From positions 93,184 to 157,183 of the forward strand of contig CACGED010000001.1 in assembly GCA_902571975.1 (NCBI GenBank): a stretch of 64,000 nucleotides of DNA. Direction: 5' to 3'. Position 1 is the first letter of the stretch; each line of letters begins with the position of its first letter. This document shows, one piece after another, positions 8,291 through 16,008 of this stretch. The notes beneath the pieces were generated by a model. The model ran no database searches, had not been told where the DNA came from, and saw nothing but the letters and a program-made list of their open reading frames with translations. The translations under genes were made by a program, and so were the position numbers. The DNA comes from an uncultured Pelagibacteraceae bacterium (GTDB lineage: Bacteria > Pseudomonadota > Alphaproteobacteria > Pelagibacterales > Pelagibacteraceae).

Positions 8291-10216
8291 TTAACCCTTT
8301 CCTCGCCACGGAATAGTTCTGTCAATTATTTTTCTTAGAGTAATATCGAACAATAACCCCAACATTCCCATAATAAAAATCGTTATCCAAATTACTTCAT
8401 ATTGAAAATATTTTTTTGCAACATTTTCAACAAATCCAATACCCGTTGTTCCAGCTAAAAATTCAGCAGCAACCAAAGTTCCCCAACACATTCCAACAGC
8501 GACTCTAATTCCAGTAAGAATTTCAGGTAAAGAATTTGGAAATATAACATGTCTTAGTATTTGTCTTTTAGAAGCACCTAAAGAATGGGCAGCGTGAATT
8601 TTAGATAATTGTGTTCCTGATGCCCCAGCTCTTGCTGAAATAATCATAATTGATAGTGAAACCATGAATAACAAAAAAACTTTTCCAGTATTATCAATTC
8701 CAAGTACTGAAATTATAAGTGGAGCCCAAGCTAACGGAGGTACTGGTCTATATAACTCAATCAAGGGATCAAAGAAACCTTTAGCAAATCGGTTTAGACC
8801 CATAAACAAACCTAATGGAACCCCTATAATTATTCCAAAAACCAATCCTAAAAATACTCTTAAGAACGAGTCCCATATATGACCATAAGGAACAGGTATC
8901 TTGAATAGTTTAAAATCACCAGTAACAACTTTTAAAACTTTACCTTTAAAGTTTTCTTTGACTATCCCTTCGCTTGTATGAACAGGGTATTCGCCTGGCA
9001 AAATATCAGCAATCCAATCTGGTAAAATAAATCCAACTATTGAACTAACATCAATCATTTCTATCCAGAGAAGAGGTATATTTTTATAACCAACACTTGG
9101 ATTAGACATTAGGATAAATTTATTTAATGTGTCTGACGGTTTGGGTAACCATCTCCCAGAACCTTGTTCCGAGCAACTCGGACCACTCGCAACAATTGTT
9201 CCAGCTGGAAATAAAACAATATCAATTAATCTAAGACCAGCTTGTTCTTTCTCCTGAAGATCATCAAATTCAATAATCGCATTTTGCATTTCATTTAGTG
9301 CATTTGGCGGATAAATGCTTGCAAATTCAATTCTTCTTGCAATTTTGACTATATTTTTAGCATAATCTGAAGCAATTTCCTCATTATCATCTAAACTTTT
9401 TCTATAAGCTTTAACTTCATCTTTCAGATCTTTTATTGAACTTTTGAACTGTGGATTATGATTTCTTAATTTAAAAAATTTATCATTAATTTTTTTTAGT
9501 TCCTCTGCAGCAGCTTGAAATTTTAAACCTTTTAAGGTTTCTGCAACAAATGGAACTTCAATAGTGTTTTCTATAGTACCAGTTCCTGATCTAACTGTTG
9601 TTATACCCCAGTTACCTTGTTCAGATATTGCTTTTAACCGTTCACTTTTTTTAACTTCTGTTTCAAATGGATAATCTTCTTTTTTAAAATCTGAACTTAA
9701 TTGTTTAATCTCATTTGTCATTTCACTTATTTTAATTTTAGTATCCATTTCAATTAAATCCTCATTAGTTAATAAGGGAATTAATTTTTTTGTTTTATTT
9801 ATATATCCAACCAAAATTGTTTTTTGTTGATTACTAAGATCTTTAGAATTTTGTATTTCAGTTGTTATTTTTTGAAGATTTTTATTTTCAATCTTTATGA
9901 TCGATGTACTTTTAAACTCTCTTTCCTCTATCGGAAATTGATATTTTAATCCTAACAGTGATTCATTTATTTTAGCAACTTGACATAATTCATTTGCTGA
10001 TTTTGGATAAAAACCTTTTGCTATATCCCAAGAGTAATAAAGCCATACTAGTAGTATTGCAGCGCTTCCAACAATAACCCAATGGGTTCCACCTTTGGCT
10101 CTTTCAGGATTACCAAATACTGCATCAACTTTCTCAGTTTGTATTAATCTTCTGCCGTACATAATGCATCCAATTATGGATACAAATATAAGTATGGTTA
10201 TTATTTGGGTTAACAT
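8291..10216 (-). CDS. tauC: Taurine/sulfonate ABC permease with large N-terminal extension
   Basis: 641 residues against about 250-280 for ordinary TauC/SsuC permeases. The last ~240 residues are a normal BPD-type permease (SFLRVFLGLVFGIIIGVPLG, ELYRPVPPLAWAPLIISVLG, the EAA-like loop HAAHSLGASKRQILRHVIFP). The N-terminal ~390 residues add two membrane helices (about 1-20 and 47-65) and a long polar, Lys/Glu-rich, coiled-coil-like stretch that would be periplasmic, then another hydrophobic segment near 330-345. The tauB stop lies directly before its ATG, so they are co-translated. The reading frame is uninterrupted, hence a real fusion or elaboration. Sulfonate specificity is inferred from context. 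Confidence 0.85.
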   Translation of the reverse strand: MLTQIITILIFVSIIGCIMYGRRLIQTEKVDAVFGNPERAKGGTHWVIVGSAAILLVWLYYSWDIAKGFYPKSANELCQVAKINESLLGLKYQFPIEEREFKSTSIIKIENKNLQKITTEIQNSKDLSNQQKTILVGYINKTKKLIPLLTNEDLIEMDTKIKISEMTNEIKQLSSDFKKEDYPFETEVKKSERLKAISEQGNWGITTVRSGTGTIENTIEVPFVAETLKGLKFQAAAEELKKINDKFFKLRNHNPQFKSSIKDLKDEVKAYRKSLDDNEEIASDYAKNIVKIARRIEFASIYPPNALNEMQNAIIEFDDLQEKEQAGLRLIDIVLFPAGTIVASGPSCSEQGSGRWLPKPSDTLNKFILMSNPSVGYKNIPLLWIEMIDVSSIVGFILPDWIADILPGEYPVHTSEGIVKENFKGKVLKVVTGDFKLFKIPVPYGHIWDSFLRVFLGLVFGIIIGVPLGLFMGLNRFAKGFFDPLIELYRPVPPLAWAPLIISVLGIDNTGKVFLLFMVSLSIMIISARAGASGTQLSKIHAAHSLGASKRQILRHVIFPNSLPEILTGIRVAVGMCWGTLVAAEFLAGTTGIGFVENVAKKYFQYEVIWITIFIMGMLGLLFDITLRKIIDRTIPWRGKG

Positions 10217-11014
10217 TTAGTTTTCTTTTCCCATAATTTCTTCTTCCATATTCCAAATCATGGATAAAATTTCTTCACGCTTAGATGAAAATTCTTTATT
10301 TTTTTTTATTTCTCTTAAATCTTCCTTTAAACCCATTTCTGCAAAAGGTAGATTGTATTCTTTATGTATCCTTCCTGGTCTTGGCGCCATTACATATAGT
10401 CTTTCACCAAGTAATAACGCTTCTTCAACAGAGTGAGTAATTAAGATGATAGTTTTTCCTGTCTCTTTCCAAATTTTAAGAACTAAAGATTGCATCTTTT
10501 CTCTAGTTAATGCATCTAACGCACCTAATGGCTCATCCATCAATATTAAATCAGGATCATTTATTAAACATCTGGCAAGAGCTACTCTTTGCTGCATTCC
10601 ACCTGATAATTGGTAAGTAGGAGTGTTACCAAACCCTTTTAGGCCAACAATTTCTAACCATTCTTCAACTCTTTTTGCAGTTTTTATTGGATCTTCTTTT
10701 TTCATCCTAAGTCCAAAATCAACATTTTCTGCAACTGTTAACCACTCAAATAAAGCTCCTTGCTGGAAAACCATTCCTCTTTCAACTCCTGGACCATTAA
10801 TTTCATTGCCAGCTAAAACAATAGAGCCTGAGGTAGGTCTCAAAAATCCTGCAGCAATATTTAAAAGAGTGGTTTTTCCACATCCTGAAGGTCCAAGAAC
10901 TGTTAGAAGTTCTCCCTTTTTTAGAGTAAAATTTACATCTTTTAAAGCGTGAACAGTTTCTCCTTTGGGAGTTTTAAAAATCATATTTAGATCTTTGGAA
11001 ACTAAGTCACTCAT
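10217..11014 (-). CDS. tauB: Taurine/sulfonate ABC transporter ATP-binding protein
   Basis: A 265-residue ABC ATPase. Walker A GPSGCGKTT, Q-loop VFQQGALFEW, signature LSGGMQQRVALARCL, Walker B LILMDEPLGALD and the switch His in ILITHSVEEA are all intact. The closest families are TauB/SsuB/NrtD, which energise import of taurine, sulfonates or nitrate. It is separated from the binding-protein gene by a hairpin terminator and abuts the permease gene. Start ATG at 11014. Confidence 0.88.
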   Translation of the reverse strand: MSDLVSKDLNMIFKTPKGETVHALKDVNFTLKKGELLTVLGPSGCGKTTLLNIAAGFLRPTSGSIVLAGNEINGPGVERGMVFQQGALFEWLTVAENVDFGLRMKKEDPIKTAKRVEEWLEIVGLKGFGNTPTYQLSGGMQQRVALARCLINDPDLILMDEPLGALDALTREKMQSLVLKIWKETGKTIILITHSVEEALLLGERLYVMAPRPGRIHKEYNLPFAEMGLKEDLREIKKNKEFSSKREEILSMIWNMEEEIMGKEN

Positions 11015-11040
11015 AGAAACTTTATATAAAACTTATGTTA

Positions 11041-11071
11041 AAAAAAATAGGCGCTAAATAATTAGCGCCTA
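11041..11071 (-). terminator. Intra-operon hairpin terminator between tauA and tauB
   Basis: A perfect 10-bp inverted repeat, TAGGCGCTAA (11048-11057) and TTAGCGCCTA (11062-11071), with a four-base loop. Read on the minus strand it is followed by seven Ts (11047-11041), an intrinsic terminator layout. It lies between the binding-protein stop and the ATPase start, so partial read-through would give more binding protein than transporter. Confidence 0.85.
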
Positions 11072-11095
11072 TTAAATTTGTTTTACTCTTTAATA

Positions 11096-12037
11096 TTATA
11101 AAGGTAAAAAACTAGTATCAACGGCACCACCCGGAGTTCCCATACCTTTTAGGAATCCATCAAGATTACCGCTCTCCATTGACTGTTTAGTCTCTTCTGG
11201 AGTAAGAAATTTAAATCCATCTAATGTTTCTTTCATGTCAGCAACTTTCATTTCTGAAGCTTTAGACATTGAATTCATATCGCTTTTACCAGCTCTATAT
11301 CTGTCATTTGCTTCATGAGTTACTTCTATAAAAGTTCTAAGCATGCCTGGATTTTCTTTCATGAATTTGTCAGTTACAGATGTAATATCTATACCTAAGA
11401 TACCAGCATCTCTTGCTTCTTGAACTGTTAAAAGTCTTGAACCAACTGCAACTGCAGCTTTGATAGAATTTCCACCAAATAAACATGCCATCACAACATC
11501 ACCACTTACTAATGCAGCAGCACCTTCTTCAGGATCCATTTGAATTATATCCATTTTACTTCTGTCAGCTCCAACAACTTTCATACTTTCATCAAAGACG
11601 TACTCAGCCATAGTTCCAAGTGGAACAGCAACTTTTTTGCCTTCTAATTCAGAACCGTTTGCTTTCGTAATTCCAGAAGCGTTAGATGTAACACAAGTTG
11701 TTCCACCCATTCCGTATTCCATTGCAATATCAACTAATTTGATAGGTGCATTAGATTTTACAGCATTAATAAAAGGTACTAAACCTTGAGAATAAGAAAT
11801 ATCAATATCCCCAGCTAGCATTGCATCAGTCATAGCTCCACCGTTAGTGAAGTTAGTCCATTTTACTGGAACTCCTAGTGCTTTAGCAAAATTCTTTTTT
11901 TGCATGTCCTCTAAATTTGGACTTGGCCATTCTAGAAAGTAAGCAACTCTTACTTCATTTGCAGCGGCATTTGCAGCTGAAATTGACAAGTTAAGAGCGA
12001 ATAAACTTCCTAAAATAAAGCTAATTAGTTTCTTCAT
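11096..12037 (-). CDS. tauA: Taurine/sulfonate ABC substrate-binding protein
   Basis: A 313-residue periplasmic binding protein with a signal peptide (MKKLISFILGSLFALNLSIS, cleavage near ANAAANE). The TauA/SsuA-like order is visible: an early strand EVRVAYFLEWPSPN, the helix-cap region GAMTDAMLAGDIDISYSQG, KVAVPLGTMAEYVFDESM, and EEGAAALVSGDVVMACLFGG. It should capture taurine or related sulfonates for TauBC. The aminotransferase and alanine dehydrogenase are encoded divergently 230 bases away. Specificity rests on that context. A hairpin follows its stop. Confidence 0.85.
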   Translation of the reverse strand: MKKLISFILGSLFALNLSISAANAAANEVRVAYFLEWPSPNLEDMQKKNFAKALGVPVKWTNFTNGGAMTDAMLAGDIDISYSQGLVPFINAVKSNAPIKLVDIAMEYGMGGTTCVTSNASGITKANGSELEGKKVAVPLGTMAEYVFDESMKVVGADRSKMDIIQMDPEEGAAALVSGDVVMACLFGGNSIKAAVAVGSRLLTVQEARDAGILGIDITSVTDKFMKENPGMLRTFIEVTHEANDRYRAGKSDMNSMSKASEMKVADMKETLDGFKFLTPEETKQSMESGNLDGFLKGMGTPGGAVDTSFLPL

Positions 12038-12267
12038 TTTATCTCCTTAATTAAATTTAATTACCCTTATTTAAGTTCAATTTTGATTATAAGTAAATGT
12101 ATTTTGTAAGCATATTAATCATAGGTGATTTGAAGATGTCTAAAATGGGTTCAACTTTTAGTTGTATTTAATATTACGTAATGACATACTAATAATGCAC
12201 AGAAATTATTTTCTATTTTTTTATTTTAGTCTATGAGAGAGTGATAATAACAATTTAAAAATTTTTT
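12038..12267. promoter_or_regulatory. Divergent tauA / tpa promoter region with candidate operator
   Basis: A 230-base non-coding stretch between head-to-head sulfonate genes. At 12137-12151 it carries TGTCTAAAATGGGTT, matching 14 of 15 bases of the element at 5417-5432 upstream of the two-winged-helix regulator. An AAGGAGATAA-type ribosome site precedes tauA (CTCCTTAA on the plus strand at 12044-12051). No confident -35/-10 pair is called. Function of the motif is inferred. Confidence 0.55.
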
Positions 12268-13611
12268 ATGAGTTCAGAAAAGCCACAAATACCTAATTCT
12301 TTAAATGAGCATTGGATGCCATTCTCTTCAAATAGAGACTTTAAAGCAAACCCAAGATTAATAGTTGAAGCAAAAGGTGTTTATTTAAAAAACCACCACG
12401 GTAAAACACAAATCGATGCAAGTTCAGGATTATTTTGTAATCCATTAGGACATGGTAGAGAAGAAATTATTGAGGCAATAACTAAACAACTAAGAACAGT
12501 TGATTATGCACAACCATTCCAACAAGGTTTTGGTGGGTCATTTGAATTAGCAACAAGAATTTCAAAACACACACCAGGAAACTTAAATAGAATTTTTTAT
12601 ACTATTTGTGGATCAACTGCTGTTGAGACAGCAATAAAAATTTCAGTTGCATATCACAAAGCTAGAGGAGAAGGACAGAGATTTAGATTTGTAGGAAGAG
12701 AAAGGGCTTACCATGGCATGAATATTGGAGCAACATCAGTTGGTGGTATGATCAACAATGTTAAAACATTTGCGAGTGTTTTAATGCCAGGGGTTGTTCA
12801 TATGAGACATACTCATTTACCAGAACATAAATTTGTATCAGGTCAACCAGAAACAGGTGCAGAAATTGCAGATGATCTAGAGAGAATTTGTACAAACTTT
12901 GGATCAGAAAATATTGCTGCTTGCATCGTTGAACCGATTGCAGGATCAACAGGAACGCTTGTTCCACCAAAAGGATATTTACAAAGATTAAGAGAAATTT
13001 GTGATAAACATGGAATTCTTTTGATTTTTGACGAAGTTATCACTGGATGGGGAAGAACAGGTTCTCCGTTTGCATCACAAGAATATGGCGTTACTCCAGA
13101 TATTATTACAATGGCAAAAGCAACAACAAACGGAATAAGCCCTTTAGGCGCTGTTGCTTGTAAAGAAGAAATCTATGATGCAGTAATGGATGCATCACCT
13201 CATGGGTCAGTTGAATTATTTCATGGCTATACATATTCTGGAATTCCTGTCTCTGTAGCAGCTGGATTAGCAGTTCAAGATATTTTTGAAAAAGAAGATA
13301 TATTTAATAGAGCTAAAAATTTAGCTCCATATTTCCAAGAAGGATTGATGTCATTAAAGGATATTGATGTTGTAGACAACATCAGAGGATATGGAATGAT
13401 GGGTGGAATAGATATTAAAATGGATAAAAAACCTGGAGCAGCTGGATTTACATGTTTTAAACATTGTTATGATGCAGGCGTTAACTTCAAAGCAACAGGT
13501 GATTGTTTAATTATTGCGCCAATGTTTATTTGCGAGAAAAAACATATAGATGAAATAATTGATAAATTAAGAACTGGAATTACGAATTATTCTAAAAGTA
13601 AAAAAAATTAA
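12268..13611 (+). CDS. tpa: Taurine:pyruvate (omega-amino acid:pyruvate) aminotransferase
   Basis: A 447-residue class-III PLP aminotransferase. Visible motifs: CGSTAVETAIK phosphate-site region, YHGMN, IVEPIAGSTG, the PLP-pyridine Asp in LLIFDEVITGWGRTG, and the Schiff-base Lys in ITMAKATTNG. Tpa transfers the amino group of taurine to pyruvate, giving sulfoacetaldehyde and alanine; beta-alanine:pyruvate aminotransferase is the nearest alternative. Being divergent from tauA and nine bases ahead of alanine dehydrogenase supports Tpa, as in other taurine users. Xsc, the next enzyme, is encoded at 41.5 kb. Confidence 0.85.
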   Translation: MSSEKPQIPNSLNEHWMPFSSNRDFKANPRLIVEAKGVYLKNHHGKTQIDASSGLFCNPLGHGREEIIEAITKQLRTVDYAQPFQQGFGGSFELATRISKHTPGNLNRIFYTICGSTAVETAIKISVAYHKARGEGQRFRFVGRERAYHGMNIGATSVGGMINNVKTFASVLMPGVVHMRHTHLPEHKFVSGQPETGAEIADDLERICTNFGSENIAACIVEPIAGSTGTLVPPKGYLQRLREICDKHGILLIFDEVITGWGRTGSPFASQEYGVTPDIITMAKATTNGISPLGAVACKEEIYDAVMDASPHGSVELFHGYTYSGIPVSVAAGLAVQDIFEKEDIFNRAKNLAPYFQEGLMSLKDIDVVDNIRGYGMMGGIDIKMDKKPGAAGFTCFKHCYDAGVNFKATGDCLIIAPMFICEKKHIDEIIDKLRTGITNYSKSKKN

Positions 13612-13620
13612 TTCACTTAT

Positions 13621-14736
13621 ATGAAAATAGGTGTTCCTAAAGAGATAAAACCTCAAGAAAATAGAATTGGATTAACACCTGATAGTGTAAAGACACTTAC
13701 TTCAAATGGTCATGAAGTTTTAGTTGAAAATGATGGTGGTTTTGAAGCAGGCTTTGATAACAATCAATATAAATCTGCAGGAGCTAAAATAATTGATAAG
13801 GCAGAAGATATTTTTAATGATGCAGAGATAATTGTAAAAGTTAAAGAACCTCTTTCAAATGAAGTGAAAATGTTAAGAGAAAATCAAATTGTTTTTACCT
13901 ATTTGCATTTAGCAGCTGCCAAAGAATTAACAAAAGGTTTAGTAGACTCTAAAGCTGTTTGTATAGCTTATGAGACAGTAACTGATAATAATGGCAGGTT
14001 ACCTTTATTAGCACCTATGAGTGCCGTTGCTGGAAGAATGTCGGTTCAAGCAGGCGCACATTGTTTAGAAAAAAATCAAAAAGGCAGAGGTATTTTATTA
14101 GGAGGTGCTCCAGGTGGAGAACCTGCAGAAGTGGTAATTCTTGGTGGAGGAGTTGTTGGAGAAAATGCTGCAATTATTGCAACTGGAATGAGAGCAAAAG
14201 TTCACGTTGTAGATAAGTCAGAAGCAAGACTAAAACAATTATCAGAAATATTTGGTGATAAAATCATTCCCCAGCTAAGTGATAAAACTGATTTAGAAAA
14301 ATTAATTTCAGAATGTGATTTATTAGTTGGAGGAGTTTTAATTCCAGGAGCAGAAGCACCAAAATTAGTTACTAAAAATATGATTAAGAATATGAAACGA
14401 GGATCAGTAATAGTTGATGTTGCAATTGATCAAGGTGGATGTGTAGAGACCAGTAAACCCACAACTCATGCTGAACCAACTTATATAGTAGATGATATTG
14501 TTCATTATTGTGTAGCAAATATGCCAGGTGGTGTCCCTAGAACATCAACCATCGCATTAAATAATGCTACGCTTCCTTTTTTAAACAAATTAGCTAGTGA
14601 TGGTTATTACAAAGCTTTAAAAGATGATCCAAATTTCTTAGCTGGTTTAAATGTTCATAAGGGTGAAGTAACATACAAAGCAGTTGCAGATGTTTTTGGA
14701 TATAATTATTTAAGCGCTGGTGAGGCTTTAAATTAA
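13621..14736 (+). CDS. ald: Alanine dehydrogenase
   Basis: A 371-residue NAD-dependent L-alanine dehydrogenase, normal family length. It begins MKIGVPKEIKPQENRIGLTP, the classic Ald/PntA N-terminus, has the nucleotide fold VVILGGGVVGENAAIIATGM, and the conserved AIDQGGCVETSKPTTH and NMPGGVPRTSTIALNNATLP blocks. It regenerates pyruvate from the alanine made by Tpa and releases ammonium, completing a transamination-deamination cycle. Nine bases after tpa, so surely co-transcribed. Its stop overlaps the 3' end of the convergent tesA-like gene by four bases. Confidence 0.95.
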   Translation: MKIGVPKEIKPQENRIGLTPDSVKTLTSNGHEVLVENDGGFEAGFDNNQYKSAGAKIIDKAEDIFNDAEIIVKVKEPLSNEVKMLRENQIVFTYLHLAAAKELTKGLVDSKAVCIAYETVTDNNGRLPLLAPMSAVAGRMSVQAGAHCLEKNQKGRGILLGGAPGGEPAEVVILGGGVVGENAAIIATGMRAKVHVVDKSEARLKQLSEIFGDKIIPQLSDKTDLEKLISECDLLVGGVLIPGAEAPKLVTKNMIKNMKRGSVIVDVAIDQGGCVETSKPTTHAEPTYIVDDIVHYCVANMPGGVPRTSTIALNNATLPFLNKLASDGYYKALKDDPNFLAGLNVHKGEVTYKAVADVFGYNYLSAGEALN

Positions 14737-15344
14737 TTAATCAAACTAGTTATCTTTTTTTCAATATTTTTACTTATAATTTGAACACCTTTAGGATTTG
14801 GATGCATTCCATCCTCTAGATTTAGCTCTTGCTTCAAGGCAACACCTTCCAGAAGAAAAGGTAAAAAAGTTAAGCTATATTTATCAGAAAGGTTAGAATA
14901 AATTATATTAAATTTATCCCTGTATTCTTTACCATGACTTTCGGGGGCAATCATACCTGCTAATATAATTTTAATATTTTTATCAATTATAATTTTAATT
15001 ATTTTCTCTAAATTTTCTTTTGTCTCGTTTGGTTTTATACCTCTTAACATATCATTTGCACCTAAACCCAAAACTAAAATATCAATATTCTTTTCAGATA
15101 GAGTCCAATTTATTCTATTTAAACCTCCTGCAGTTGTATCACCTGAGACACTTGCATTTATAATTCTGACATCTAGTCCATTATTATTTAAATTTTTTTC
15201 AAGCACTGTAGACAAATGATCTTCTTTATTAAGTCCATAACCAGCCATCAAACTATCTCCAAATAAAACAACTTTATTCTCAGCATTTACTCCAAATGCT
15301 ACTAGACATAATATAATTATTTTAATAATACATTTTTTAAACAT
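14733..15344 (-). CDS. tesA: SGNH/GDSL arylesterase, TesA-type
   Basis: A 203-residue secreted esterase. Signal peptide MFKKCIIKIIILCLVAFGVNA, then block I FGDSLMAGYG with the nucleophilic Ser, block II NASVSGDTTAGG, block III GLGANDMLRG and block V DGMHPNPKG with the Asp-His pair. This is the TesA/arylesterase family (thioesterase I, lysophospholipase L1). Its start codon overlaps that of the divergent ybbA homologue within CATG at 15342-15345, the same neighbourhood as tesA-ybbA-ybbP in E. coli. Confidence 0.9.
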   Translation of the reverse strand: MFKKCIIKIIILCLVAFGVNAENKVVLFGDSLMAGYGLNKEDHLSTVLEKNLNNNGLDVRIINASVSGDTTAGGLNRINWTLSEKNIDILVLGLGANDMLRGIKPNETKENLEKIIKIIIDKNIKIILAGMIAPESHGKEYRDKFNIIYSNLSDKYSLTFLPFLLEGVALKQELNLEDGMHPNPKGVQIISKNIEKKITSLIN

Positions 15345-16008
15345 GACTAAACTTCTTAAACTATCAGATGTGAACTTAAACTATAATACTGATAACAATC
15401 TTATAAATGTTTTACAAGATGTAAGCTTTGAAGTTGATTATAAGGAAACAATTTCTGTAGTAGGAGAAAGTGGGTCAGGAAAGACAAGCTTAATAATGTT
15501 GATAGGTGGTTTGGAAAAAGCATCTTCAGGAAAAATTGAATTTAAAAACTTTGAGATTTCGAGTTTAAAAGAAGATAAGATTTCAGAGATAAGACGAAAG
15601 GATATTGGCATTGTTTTTCAATCATTTTATTTAATTCCCAATTATACAGCTATAGAAAATGTGAGTTTAGCATTAGAAATTAATAAAATTACAGATCCAA
15701 CTAATAAAGCAAAAGAAATTCTAGATAAATTTGGCCTTGGAAAGAGGTTAAATAATTTACCCAGTCAATTATCTGGAGGAGAACAGCAGAGAGTAGCAAT
15801 TGCACGTTCAATTGTTATGAAGCCTGAATTAATTTTAGCAGATGAGCCTACTGGAAATTTAGATAGTGAAAATTCTGAGCTAATATCAAATATTCTTTTT
15901 GATTATGTTAAAGAAGAAAATGCAAGTTTAATTATGGTGACGCACGATAATAAATTGGCAAATCTTTCTAAGAGAATTATTAAAATAAAGGATGGTAAAA
16001 TTGAATAA
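15343..16008 (+). CDS. ybbA: ABC transporter ATP-binding protein, YbbA/LolD type
   Basis: A 221-residue ABC ATPase of the MacB/LolD/YbbA type. Walker A GESGSGKTS, Q-loop FQSFYLIPNYTAIENV, signature LSGGEQQRVAIARS, Walker B LILADEPTGNLD and switch His MVTHDNKLA are all present. It partners with the FtsX-type permease that overlaps it by 17 bases. The family extracts lipophilic molecules from the inner membrane rather than importing substrate. The next in-frame Met is well inside the protein, so the ATG overlapping the tesA start is probably correct. Confidence 0.9.
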   Translation: MTKLLKLSDVNLNYNTDNNLINVLQDVSFEVDYKETISVVGESGSGKTSLIMLIGGLEKASSGKIEFKNFEISSLKEDKISEIRRKDIGIVFQSFYLIPNYTAIENVSLALEINKITDPTNKAKEILDKFGLGKRLNNLPSQLSGGEQQRVAIARSIVMKPELILADEPTGNLDSENSELISNILFDYVKEENASLIMVTHDNKLANLSKRIIKIKDGKIE

